From Bacteroidota bacterium (GTDB lineage: Bacteria; Bacteroidota; Bacteroidia; NS11-12g; UBA955), in assembly GCA_030836345.1 (NCBI GenBank), contig JAURQA010000132.1, positions 1 to 5,302 on the forward strand: DNA of 5,302 nucleotides, read 5' to 3'. Positions 1 through 5,302 of the stretch are shown here, one piece after another. Position numbers and translations under genes: made by a program. How positions within the stretch are numbered: position 1 is the stretch's first letter; each line of letters begins with the position of its first letter. The notes under the pieces were generated by a model. The model did no database searches, was not told the DNA's origin, and saw only the letters and a list, made by a program, of their open reading frames with translations.

Positions 1-762
1 CCACTCGTTTGGTTGGCAAGTGGGGTTTATTATCAACTTCAACCCGGGGGCCAGTTTAATGTACTTAGCTTAATGACCCCAAGAACAGAGTCCTTTTCGG
101 TGGCAAGAATGGAAATGAATGAGCTGCCTATATCAATTGGATGTATTATAGATCCAGGGGAAGAATTAGCGCAAAGGTTAATGATAACCCCTTTATCTTT
201 TGCTGAAGATTTATTTGAACGCTATGACATGATAACAGGTCTTGAAATAAGCCTGAAGGATAAAACCCAAACCAATAAAACCCAGGTGGCTATTCAAAAA
301 ATTCTTGGAAATAAATGGAAGGTAAAAAATAGAAAAGAACAAAATGAGGGGGTTTATAAGATGTTTGTTACAGAAAAAGTGTTCGTTTTCTTTATTATGT
401 CATTTGTTCTTTTATTGGTTTCATTTAATTTATTGGGAGCCCTTTCCATGCTAGTCTTGGAAAAAAGGGCAAATATCAGAACATTTAAAGCAATGGGCAT
501 GCAGGCAGTACAAATCAGAAATATATTCTTCAATCAGGCTATGCTAATTGCAGGGATTGGGACACTTTTAGGCATTGTTTTAGCTACGGCTTTAGTTACA
601 GCGCAGCAGCAATTCGGATGGTTGAAAGTGGATAGTCAATATTCACAAGCTTATCCTGTAAGTTTGCAGTTAATAGACATATGGTTGGTGCTTGGGCTTG
701 GTTTAATAATGGGTCTATTTTCTGCCGTATATCCAACAAAAAAATCTATAAAACAAAAATGA
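1..762 (+). CDS. LolC/E-type ABC transporter permease, FtsX domain (3' part; 5' end outside window)
   Basis: The reading frame is open from base 1, so this is the C-terminal 253 residues of a longer protein, normally about 400 residues in this family. About the first 120 visible residues look like the extracytoplasmic (MacB-type) domain, with the stretch PISIGCIIDPGEE near residue 43. An FtsX permease domain follows, with hydrophobic segments at roughly 127-152, 178-202 and 226-245. Between the first two lies the typical cytoplasmic coupling stretch (EKRANIRTFKAMGM, about 154-167), which in this family contacts the ATPase. The protein ends with the usual AVYPTKKS tail. Known family role: with a LolD-type ATPase, LolC/E permeases extract lipoproteins from the inner membrane for delivery to LolA; Bacteroidota generally use a single such permease gene. 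The assignment to Lol rather than another FtsX/MacB exporter is inferred from the sequence style and the compact ending. Its TGA overlaps the next gene's ATG (ATGA at 759-762), indicating co-translation. Confidence 0.85.
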   Translation, partial: PLVWLASGVYYQLQPGGQFNVLSLMTPRTESFSVARMEMNELPISIGCIIDPGEELAQRLMITPLSFAEDLFERYDMITGLEISLKDKTQTNKTQVAIQKILGNKWKVKNRKEQNEGVYKMFVTEKVFVFFIMSFVLLLVSFNLLGALSMLVLEKRANIRTFKAMGMQAVQIRNIFFNQAMLIAGIGTLLGIVLATALVTAQQQFGWLKVDSQYSQAYPVSLQLIDIWLVLGLGLIMGLFSAVYPTKKSIKQK

Positions 763-1550
763 AAAAATATAGTAAAGGGATTATTTTGGGACTCTTCTGT
801 TGTGTGTTAAGTGCAACAAAAGCTCAATCATTTGCTGATAAGCAGGACAATTTTTCAAGGGTTAAGCTGGCAAAACAAAAATCAGAACAAAAGCTTAAAA
901 AGCTTTTTAAAGACAGCGGAATGCAAGGGGTTCGTTATATTTATTGGAGAGCATTTAAAATGGAAATGAAGTTAGAATTATGGGCTTCGGATAGTTCAAG
1001 TTCTACCTATAAACGTATTAAAACATACCCTATTTGTAAAGGAAGTGGGGATCTTGGCCCGAAGAGAAAATTTGGAGATTTACAGGTTCCCGAGGGCTTG
1101 TATTATATTTCACGCTACAACCCAACTAGTAATTATCATTTGAGTATGAAGGTGAGCTACCCCAATGAGAGTGATGTCATTTTAGGAGATAAGGACAACC
1201 CAGGCAATGAAATTTTTATTCACGGAGCTTGCGCTAGTGTGGGTTGTTTGCCAATGACAGATGAAACTATTGATGAAATATACTGGGTTACCGTGATGAG
1301 CCAATCATACCAAGGCTCTATGGTAAAAATACCGATAGATATATTCCCTTGTAAGTTTACAGAATCTAATTGGGCTTTTTTAAAACGCAGGTATAAAAGA
1401 AAATCACTCCTTGATTTTTGGAAGAACATAGAAGGAGGATACTCCTTTTTTGAGAAAACAAAGATTCCACCAGGATATTGGGTTGACCAACAAGGAAGTT
1501 ATCACTTCTTATATCCTCAAAACTATCATATCAACGATAAAAATCACTAG
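759..1550 (+). CDS. secreted YafK/DpaA-family L,D-transpeptidase-type murein enzyme
   Basis: This 263-residue protein has a signal peptide: basic MKKYSK, a hydrophobic core to about residue 18, and a likely signal peptidase I site after TKA22, before Gln23. It should therefore act in the periplasm. The YkuD catalytic signature is IHGACASVGCLPMTD at 154-168, with His155, Ser160 and the probable nucleophile Cys163. The GPKRKFGDLQVPEG stretch (100-113) and the C-terminal part (IDIFPCKFT near 193; FFEKTKIPPGYWV near 230) follow the whole E. coli YafK layout (COG3034), so it is full length. Known: E. coli YafK (DpaA/LdtF) detaches Braun lipoprotein from peptidoglycan, whereas other YkuD proteins cross-link peptidoglycan. 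The substrate here is unknown, because Lpp is not expected in Bacteroidota. The ATG at 759 is chosen because it overlaps the upstream stop as ATGA and directly precedes the signal peptide; an in-frame alternative at 681 would put 26 non-signal residues in front. An operon with the Lol-type permease fits an envelope role. Confidence 0.9.
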   Translation: MKKYSKGIILGLFCCVLSATKAQSFADKQDNFSRVKLAKQKSEQKLKKLFKDSGMQGVRYIYWRAFKMEMKLELWASDSSSSTYKRIKTYPICKGSGDLGPKRKFGDLQVPEGLYYISRYNPTSNYHLSMKVSYPNESDVILGDKDNPGNEIFIHGACASVGCLPMTDETIDEIYWVTVMSQSYQGSMVKIPIDIFPCKFTESNWAFLKRRYKRKSLLDFWKNIEGGYSFFEKTKIPPGYWVDQQGSYHFLYPQNYHINDKNH

Positions 1551-2107
1551 TGAAATACCTTATATTTGGTTTAGGAAATCCAGGGACAGAATACGAACAA
1601 ACCCGACATAATATTGGGTTTGAGGTATTGGATTTTTTAGCCAAAGACCAAGTATGGAAGCCCACGAATTTTGGACTAAGGTGCGAAGTAAAACACCGTG
1701 GCAGAACACTTATACTCATAAAACCTGATACATTCATGAATTTGAGTGGCACAGCAGTTAAATTCTGGGTAGCCAAAGAAAAAATTCAATTAAAGAACAT
1801 GCTTGTAATTGCCGATGAATTGGCCTTGCCTTTGGGGAGCCTCCGTTTAAAAGGAAAAGGAAGCGATGCAGGACATAATGGACATAAAAGTATTATTCAA
1901 GAGTTAGGTACAAGCCAATATCCAAGACTTCGTTTTGGAATAGGAAACGAGTTTGTTAAAGGAAAACAAGTGAATTTTGTGTTAGGAAAATGGGAGCCAG
2001 AGGAAGAAAACCTTGTAAAAAAGGGCATCGAAAGGTCGGCAGAAGCCATTCGCCGATATACATTTAATGGCGCCTCAGATGCTATGGTCTATTGCAATAC
2101 AAAATGA
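1550..2107 (+). CDS. pth: peptidyl-tRNA hydrolase
   Basis: This 185-residue cytosolic enzyme cleaves the ester bond of peptidyl-tRNAs that drop off ribosomes, recycling tRNA; it is usually essential. The bacterial Pth1 signatures are all present: FGLGNPGTEYEQTRHNIGF at 6-24 with Asn10 and catalytic His20, MNLSG at 63-67 (Met63, Asn64), ADELALPLG at 88-96 with Asp89, and AGHNGHKSI at 107-115 with Asn110. These match E. coli residues N10, H20, M67, N68, D93 and N114. The E. coli HDELD motif reads ADELA here, so the His and second Asp next to the catalytic Asp are Ala; I recall similar forms in Bacteroidota, and the key residues remain. The start is GTG, overlapping the previous TAG by one base (TAGTG at 1548-1552). 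No better start exists, because the first beta strand (KYLIFGLG) begins right there. The length is slightly short of the usual 190 or so. Its stop overlaps the comB start. Confidence 0.97.
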   Translation: MKYLIFGLGNPGTEYEQTRHNIGFEVLDFLAKDQVWKPTNFGLRCEVKHRGRTLILIKPDTFMNLSGTAVKFWVAKEKIQLKNMLVIADELALPLGSLRLKGKGSDAGHNGHKSIIQELGTSQYPRLRFGIGNEFVKGKQVNFVLGKWEPEEENLVKKGIERSAEAIRRYTFNGASDAMVYCNTK

Positions 2108-2811
2108 TGCAAAATATTGAAACAATACCAAGTCCAGATCTTTTTGAGTTATACAAGGATGGAATAGAGAGCAAAACAGTCGTTATTATAGATATTTTAA
2201 GAGCTACCAGCACCATTGTTTGGGCTTTTGAAAACGGAATAAACCACATTAAACCAGTCTTGCACGGAGAGGAAGCATTAAAAGAAAGAGAAAATGGGTA
2301 CCTGGCAGCTGCCGAAAGAAACGGCCAAATGGTAGAAAAGTTTGATATGGGAAACTCGCCAAAATCGTATGACCGCGAATATATTGAAGGAAAAAAAGTA
2401 GCTTTAACAACAACCAACGGAACGGTAGCTTGCCATTTAGCTAGCTCAGCCAAAAGGGTTCTCATTGGGTCATTTCTAAACCTAGACGCAGTGGTTAAAG
2501 AAGTGCAAAATGATAAGAACGATGTATTGCTATTTTGCGCAGGCTGGAAAGGGAAATATAATCTCGAAGATACTCTCTTTGCAGGAGCCGTAGCTAGCTC
2601 ATGCGCCAAAGAGTTTGAAATAGAAGACGATGCAACCTATGCCGCTATGGATTTATGGCATATAGCCAAAGGCGATCTGAGAGCGTATTTAAATAAAGCG
2701 TCCCATGTAAAACGTTTCAAACGATTGGGAAATCATGCTGACTTAGCATTTTGTGTGCAACAAAATATTACCGATATTGTACCTGAGTTTAAAAACAATA
2801 CCATTCAATGA
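2104..2811 (+). CDS. comB: 2-phosphosulfolactate phosphatase family protein (ComB-like)
   Basis: This 235-residue protein matches the ComB family (COG2045) along its length: VVIIDILRATSTIV at 26-39, ERNG near 71, FDMGNSPKSYD at 80-90, LTTTNGTVA at 101-109, GSFLN at 122-126, AGWKGKYNLEDTLFAGAV at 146-163, and a C-terminal RLGNHADLAFC...DIVPEF block (207-229). Known family activity: Mg-dependent hydrolysis of (2R)-phospho-3-sulfolactate to 3-sulfolactate, the second step of coenzyme M synthesis in methanogens. Many bacteria without coenzyme M also carry ComB, where its true substrate is not established. No other sulfonate gene is visible in this window, so the phosphatase activity is a family inference. 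Start choice: ATG at 2104 gives an ATGA overlap with the pth stop; ATG at 2107 is equally possible (one residue shorter), and an in-frame TTG at 2092 is less likely. The gene ends in another ATGA overlap with the next gene. Confidence 0.9.
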   Translation: MMQNIETIPSPDLFELYKDGIESKTVVIIDILRATSTIVWAFENGINHIKPVLHGEEALKERENGYLAAAERNGQMVEKFDMGNSPKSYDREYIEGKKVALTTTNGTVACHLASSAKRVLIGSFLNLDAVVKEVQNDKNDVLLFCAGWKGKYNLEDTLFAGAVASSCAKEFEIEDDATYAAMDLWHIAKGDLRAYLNKASHVKRFKRLGNHADLAFCVQQNITDIVPEFKNNTIQ

Positions 2812-3479
2812 ACACTTATTTTAGTAAAGACTTTCTAGATTTTTTTAAAGAATTAGCCGCTAACAACCACAAAGACTGGTTTGATGTTCATCGTAAGCGT
2901 TACGAAACAGAGATAAAAAAACCGTTTGAAGTATTTGTGCAGGACGCGATAGACGCCTTGGTTAAAATAAACCCAGATCTAAAATATCTAGATTATAAAA
3001 AATGTATTTTCAGAATCAACAGAGATATTCGCTTTAGTAAAGACAAAAGCCCCTACAAGTTAAACAGGAGTGCCGCCATTAGTGTGGGAGGAAAAAAGGA
3101 CATGACATCTCCAGGTTTGTATTTTCAGTTTGGCCCAGAGAACGTACGCTTTTATACAGGTGTTTATTCTCCAGCAAAGCCAGAGCTTATGAAAATTCGG
3201 CAGCACATCGCAGCAAACCTCGACACCTTTAACTCAATTATTAGCCATAAGACTTTCAAGTCTATTTGGGGAGAACCTCAAGGGGAGAAAAATAAAATAA
3301 TTGATAAATCTTTAAAAGAAGCCGCAAAAAAACAACCTTTACTATACAATAAGGGCATCTATTTTTTTGTTGATTATCCCCCAGAAAAAGTAAACGATCC
3401 CATGCTCATCAAAGACATGGTTAAATCCTACAAAGCAATGACGGATTTTAGATTATTTATAGAAAGTGCCCTAAAATAA
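2808..3479 (+). CDS. DUF2461 (TIGR02453-type) conserved protein of unknown function
   Basis: This 223-residue protein is probably cytosolic: no signal peptide or membrane segment is visible. It has the recognisable DUF2461 blocks: an N-terminal FLDFFKELAANNHKDWFDVHR run (9-29), the highly conserved IFRINRDIRFSKDKSPYK (67-84), which is rich in Arg, Lys and Asp, a GLYFQFGP strand (103-110), YTGVYSPAKPEL (116-127), and a C-terminal YFFVDYPPEK segment (185-194). The length is typical for the family. No biochemical function is established to my knowledge. The dense conserved charge suggests binding of a phosphate-rich or anionic ligand, but this is inference only. ATG at 2808 overlaps the comB stop as ATGA, so it is the last gene of the five-gene unit; a 98-bp spacer follows, with no clear hairpin terminator. 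Confidence 0.88.
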   Translation: MNTYFSKDFLDFFKELAANNHKDWFDVHRKRYETEIKKPFEVFVQDAIDALVKINPDLKYLDYKKCIFRINRDIRFSKDKSPYKLNRSAAISVGGKKDMTSPGLYFQFGPENVRFYTGVYSPAKPELMKIRQHIAANLDTFNSIISHKTFKSIWGEPQGEKNKIIDKSLKEAAKKQPLLYNKGIYFFVDYPPEKVNDPMLIKDMVKSYKAMTDFRLFIESALK

Positions 3480-3511
3480 TTTAAAACAGACTTCATGTCC
3501 AAGGTTTAGGA

Positions 3512-3568
3512 ATCTTAATATCTTAACATATAAAAGGTAGAAACAGAGAACAGGAATAAAAATCTTAA
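3512..3568 (+). repeat. three ATCTTAA copies in the spacer before the B12-binding gene
   Basis: The heptamer ATCTTAA occurs at 3512-3518, 3520-3526 and 3562-3568. The first two sit side by side with an 8-nt period, and the third overlaps the proposed -7 element. The starts of the second and third copies are 42 nt apart, close to four helical turns. It could be an operator for a regulator of the downstream genes, or chance in AT-rich DNA. Confidence 0.35.
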
Positions 3569-3573
3569 ATTTG
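3566..3573 (+). promoter_or_regulatory. Bacteroidota-type -7 promoter element for the B12-binding/crotonase pair
   Basis: TAAATTTG is an exact match to the Bacteroidota primary sigma factor -7 consensus TAnnTTTG. It lies in the only intergenic spacer of the window and only 4 nt before the ATG at 3578, so transcription would be expected to start at or within a few bases of the start codon. No clear TTG -33 element is visible about 17-21 nt upstream, which lowers confidence or implies help from an activator. Confidence 0.5.
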
Positions 3574-3577
3574 CAGC

Positions 3578-4000
3578 ATGAGCTTAGGAAGACCTATACG
3601 CGTACTTATTGGAAAAGTGGGATTAGATGGGCATGATCGAGGAGCAAAGGTCATTGCTTCTGCCCTTAGAGATGCAGGAATGGAAGTGGTATATACCGGC
3701 TTAAGACAGACCGCGGATATGATTGTACGAACCGCTTTGCAAGAAGATGTAGATGTGATTGGAATTTCTATTCTCAGTGGAGCACATAACACAGTTTTCC
3801 CAAAAATTTTAGCTAAAATGCGATCAGAAGGCATTAATGATGTGCTTCTCACCGGTGGTGGTATTATACCCGATACAGATACCGAAGAACTGAACAAGTT
3901 AGGAGTAGCCCAACTTTTTGCTCCGGGAACCAAAACAGCCGATATTATTAGCTACATCGAAGAGTGGGTGGAGCAGCACAGAAAACAAACACATGTATAA
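3578..4000 (+). CDS. stand-alone cobalamin (B12)-binding domain protein, methylmalonyl-CoA mutase C-terminal type
   Basis: This 140-residue protein consists of a single Rossmann-like B12-binding domain. The base-off/His-on signature DxHxxG is present as DGHDRG at 17-22, with His19 the expected lower cobalt ligand. The SxL motif is SIL at 64-66, in SILSGAH, and the third motif is TGGGIIP at 92-98. Its sequence style ([16 protein letters not shown] at 12-27) matches the C-terminal domain of methylmalonyl-CoA mutase and the small subunits of two-part acyl-CoA mutases such as 2-hydroxyisobutyryl-CoA mutase (HcmB). Because it has no TIM-barrel substrate domain, it must work with a separate large subunit, which is not in this window. 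It begins at the ATG right after the TAAATTTG element, with no ribosome-binding site. Its last 8 nt overlap the crotonase gene, so the two are co-expressed. Which acyl-CoA it helps isomerise cannot be told from this gene alone. Confidence 0.93.
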   Translation: MSLGRPIRVLIGKVGLDGHDRGAKVIASALRDAGMEVVYTGLRQTADMIVRTALQEDVDVIGISILSGAHNTVFPKILAKMRSEGINDVLLTGGGIIPDTDTEELNKLGVAQLFAPGTKTADIISYIEEWVEQHRKQTHV

Positions 4001-4766
4001 AAATATACTTATTGAAAGTGCAGATAATATTTGCACGATTTCTATTAATAGAGAAGCAAAATTAAACGCCTTAAATATTGCAACACTTGCTGAAATTAAG
4101 GATGCAATAGAACATGGAAATCAAGACAAGGACATATATGCATTTATACTTACCGGAAAAGGGGTAAAGGCATTTGCAGCAGGAGCTGATATCAGTGAAT
4201 TTGCTAATTTTTCGGTAGCAGAAGCCACTAAAATGAGCGCAGATGGACATGCTGTTATGAATGCCATAGAAAATAGTGTCAAGCCAGTTATTGCTGCAGT
4301 AAATGGGTTTTCATTAGGAGGAGGCTGCGAATTGGCTATGGCTTGCCACATTAGAATTGCCAGCAGCAATGCCAAATTTGGCCAACCCGAGGTAAACTTA
4401 GGAGTGCCCCCAGGATATGGGGGAACCCAACGCTTGGTTCAGTTAGTTGGTAAAGGGAAAGCCTTAGAAATGTTAATGACAGCCGACGCCATTGATGCCA
4501 ATACCGCTTTGAGTTTGGGTCTAGTAAACCAGGTGGTTGAGCAAGCAGACCTTTTGGCTACCTGTCACAAATTAGCCACCAAAATTTCACGCAAATCACC
4601 ATTGGCAATACAAAATGTAATAAACTGTGTAAACGATTCCTTTTCTGAGGGTAAAGACGGGTTTAATACAGAAATTGAAGTCTTTGGCAAAGCCTTTGGC
4701 ACCTTAGACTTTAAAGAAGGAACAGATGCTTTTTTAAATAAGCGAAGAGCTAATTTTAGAGACTAA
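3993..4766 (+). CDS. enoyl-CoA hydratase/isomerase (crotonase) family protein
   Basis: This 257-residue cytosolic protein, the usual length for a short-chain enoyl-CoA hydratase, would add water across 2-enoyl-CoA thioesters to give 3-hydroxyacyl-CoA. The oxyanion-hole segments are KAFAAGADI (59-67) and [15 protein letters not shown] (104-118). Both catalytic glutamates of true hydratases are present: Glu113 in GGGCE and Glu133 in GQPEVNLG, 20 residues apart as in rat mitochondrial hydratase (E144/E164). PGYGGTQRL at 140-148 is also canonical. The usual CDI after the first Glu is CHI here. Retention of both Glu favours hydratase over other crotonase activities, but chain length and pathway role cannot be deduced. 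ATG at 3993 gives an 8-nt overlap with the B12-binding gene and the normal N-terminus; a longer in-frame start at 3918 would add 25 residues that are just the neighbour's DNA read in another frame. The 3' end overlaps coaE by 11 bp. Confidence 0.94.
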   Translation: MYKNILIESADNICTISINREAKLNALNIATLAEIKDAIEHGNQDKDIYAFILTGKGVKAFAAGADISEFANFSVAEATKMSADGHAVMNAIENSVKPVIAAVNGFSLGGGCELAMACHIRIASSNAKFGQPEVNLGVPPGYGGTQRLVQLVGKGKALEMLMTADAIDANTALSLGLVNQVVEQADLLATCHKLATKISRKSPLAIQNVINCVNDSFSEGKDGFNTEIEVFGKAFGTLDFKEGTDAFLNKRRANFRD

Positions 4767-4768
4767 AA
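4754..4768. repeat. perfect inverted repeat spanning both convergent stop codons
   Basis: TTTTAG-aga-CTAAAA has 6-bp arms and a 3-nt centre. The right arm contains the crotonase TAA (4764-4766) and the left arm contains the coaE TAA read on the minus strand (4758-4756). The stem is mostly A:T pairs, so its folding would be weak. Confidence 0.7.
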
Positions 4769-5302
4769 CTAGGCTCAATAAAGGTTTTGTGCAAGCCTAT
4801 AACCTGAGAAATAAGGCTATTTTCTGAATCATTATGAATATAAAACTGGCAACGTCCAAGCAAATCCTCTTGAGGCATTTGCTTGCTCATGCGACTCCGT
4901 ATTTCTTCCTCAACACTTCCATCGCGAGCCATGATTCTTTCCATACGCAATGCTTCAGGTGAGAAAACCCCAATCACAGCATCCACATTTTTGTCACTGC
5001 CACTTTCAAACATGATGGCGGCTTCCTTTATGGTGTATATGGCATCCTCATTTTGTTGGCACCAGTGTTTATAATCCTCAAAAATTAAGGGATGGACAAG
5101 CGCATTTAGCCATTGAAGTTCTTTTTTATCTGTAAAAATAATCTTGCCGAGTAGTTCTGTATTGATCGCGCCATTTTTATAAATAGCTGTACCGTATTTT
5201 TGAATGAGCTGTTTTTGTAATTTTATATTTTCAGAATACAAAGCCTTAGCCCTTTGGTCGGCATCATATATAGGCACACCAAGGCAGGAAAAAATTTGAC
5301 AA
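4756..5302 (-). CDS. coaE: dephospho-CoA kinase (5' end outside window)
   Basis: The minus-strand frame stays open to the window edge, giving the C-terminal 181 residues. Dephospho-CoA kinase phosphorylates the 3'-hydroxyl of dephospho-CoA with ATP, the last step of coenzyme A synthesis in the cytosol. The visible part begins CQIFSCLGVPIYDADQRAK, matching the family's segment just after the P-loop, with the YDAD motif at 12-15. LNALVHPLIFEDY, AIMFES, VIGVFSPEALRMERIMARD and RSRMSKQMPQEDLLGRCQFYIHND follow in the usual order, the last containing the lid and Arg-rich region. The P-loop (GxxGxGKS) and about 18-20 residues should lie just beyond base 5302. A GTG at 5277 could be taken as a start, but conserved family sequence continues upstream of it. 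The gene runs opposite to the crotonase and overlaps it tail to tail by 11 bp. Confidence 0.95.
   Translation of the reverse strand, partial: CQIFSCLGVPIYDADQRAKALYSENIKLQKQLIQKYGTAIYKNGAINTELLGKIIFTDKKELQWLNALVHPLIFEDYKHWCQQNEDAIYTIKEAAIMFESGSDKNVDAVIGVFSPEALRMERIMARDGSVEEEIRSRMSKQMPQEDLLGRCQFYIHNDSENSLISQVIGLHKTFIEPSFSL
4770..4799 (-). terminator. possible weak hairpin at the convergent gene junction
   Basis: TAGGCT (4770-4775) pairs with AGCCTA (4794-4799) across an 18-nt loop. On the minus strand it is followed by GTTTTAG, a short T run. It lies inside the last coaE codons and just past the crotonase stop, so it could slow or end transcription in either direction. The long loop and short T tract make this a poor intrinsic terminator. 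Confidence 0.25.

Noticed and set aside
681..758. Upstream in-frame start for the YafK-type protein
   Set aside because: It would add 26 residues read from the permease coding DNA in another frame and bury the signal peptide.
795..806. Cys14-Cys15 in the YafK-type signal peptide as a lipoprotein attachment site
   Set aside because: The residues before the cysteines (G-L-F) do not fit a lipobox, while TKA followed by Gln is a normal signal peptidase I site.
1561..1568. TATATTTG match to the -7 promoter consensus inside the pth start
   Set aside because: It falls within the conserved first codons of pth, has no upstream TTG, and no gene starts soon after it.
1220..1776. Two minus-strand open frames (1220-1429 and 1531-1776) opposite the murein enzyme and pth
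   Set aside because: Both are shadows of strongly supported plus-strand genes and show no domain.
2092..2103. TTG start four codons upstream for comB
   Set aside because: ATG codons at 2104 and 2107 are stronger, and 2104 makes the same ATGA junction seen elsewhere in the operon.
2082..2609. 175-codon minus-strand open frame opposite comB
   Set aside because: It lies entirely over the well-supported comB and the pth end, has no recognisable domain, and reads like the complement of a conserved gene.
3480..3511. Terminator after the DUF2461 gene
   Set aside because: Only a 3-bp stem (GAC/GTC at 3489-3499) is visible, with no T tract.
3565..3933. 122-codon minus-strand open frame opposite the B12-binding gene
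   Set aside because: The plus strand encodes all the B12-binding motifs; the minus frame is rich in Ser, Pro and Ile with no family resemblance.
3918..3992. Upstream in-frame start for the crotonase
   Set aside because: The added 25 residues do not resemble a crotonase N-terminus; ATG at 3993 gives the standard length.
4121..4375. 84-codon minus-strand open frame opposite the crotonase
   Set aside because: It covers the catalytic core of the crotonase on the other strand and has no recognisable content.
4883..5074. 63-codon plus-strand open frame inside coaE
   Set aside because: It is the antisense of conserved coaE sequence with no independent support.
5275..5277. GTG as the true coaE start
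   Set aside because: The frame stays open upstream with family-like sequence (IFSCLG before VPIYDAD), and the required P-loop would be missing.

Overview
This is an ordinary-looking chromosomal stretch from a low-GC Gram-negative bacterium, most likely a member of the Bacteroidota and perhaps of the Flavobacteriales group. The evidence is a single LolC/E-type permease gene, genes tightly packed with 1-8 nt overlaps, no Shine-Dalgarno motif before any start (leaders are A-rich instead), a Bacteroidota-type TAnnTTTG promoter element at 3566-3573, and protein sequences that read like Bacteroidota versions of their families. The taxonomic placement is inference from memory of these families, not from a search.

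Left block (1-3479, plus strand): five genes run head to tail with start/stop overlaps of 1 to 4 nt and almost certainly form one transcription unit. They are the 3' part of a LolC/E-type (FtsX-domain) lipoprotein-release ABC permease, a secreted YafK/DpaA-family murein L,D-transpeptidase-type protein, peptidyl-tRNA hydrolase (pth, GTG start), a 2-phosphosulfolactate phosphatase homologue (comB), and a DUF2461 (TIGR02453-type) protein of unknown function. The first two are envelope genes and the third is translation housekeeping. The last two are conserved, but their physiological role in bacteria of this kind is unclear.

Middle (3480-3577): a 98-bp AT-rich spacer is the only real intergenic region. 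It holds three copies of ATCTTAA and ends in a TAAATTTG -7 element only 4 nt before the next ATG, which suggests a leaderless or nearly leaderless transcript.

Right block (3578-4766, plus strand): a stand-alone cobalamin-binding domain protein of the methylmalonyl-CoA mutase C-terminal type overlaps an enoyl-CoA hydratase/crotonase by 8 nt. This pair points to acyl-CoA metabolism with a B12-dependent mutase whose catalytic subunit must lie elsewhere. Converging on it from the minus strand is dephospho-CoA kinase (coaE, 5' end cut by the window edge), the last step of CoA synthesis. The two 3' ends overlap by 11 bp, and both stop codons lie in the arms of one small perfect inverted repeat.

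I saw no mobile elements, CRISPR arrays, tRNA or rRNA genes and no sign of recent transfer. I found no convincing new multi-gene system. The best leads are the comB and DUF2461 genes in the pth operon and the B12-domain/crotonase pair.
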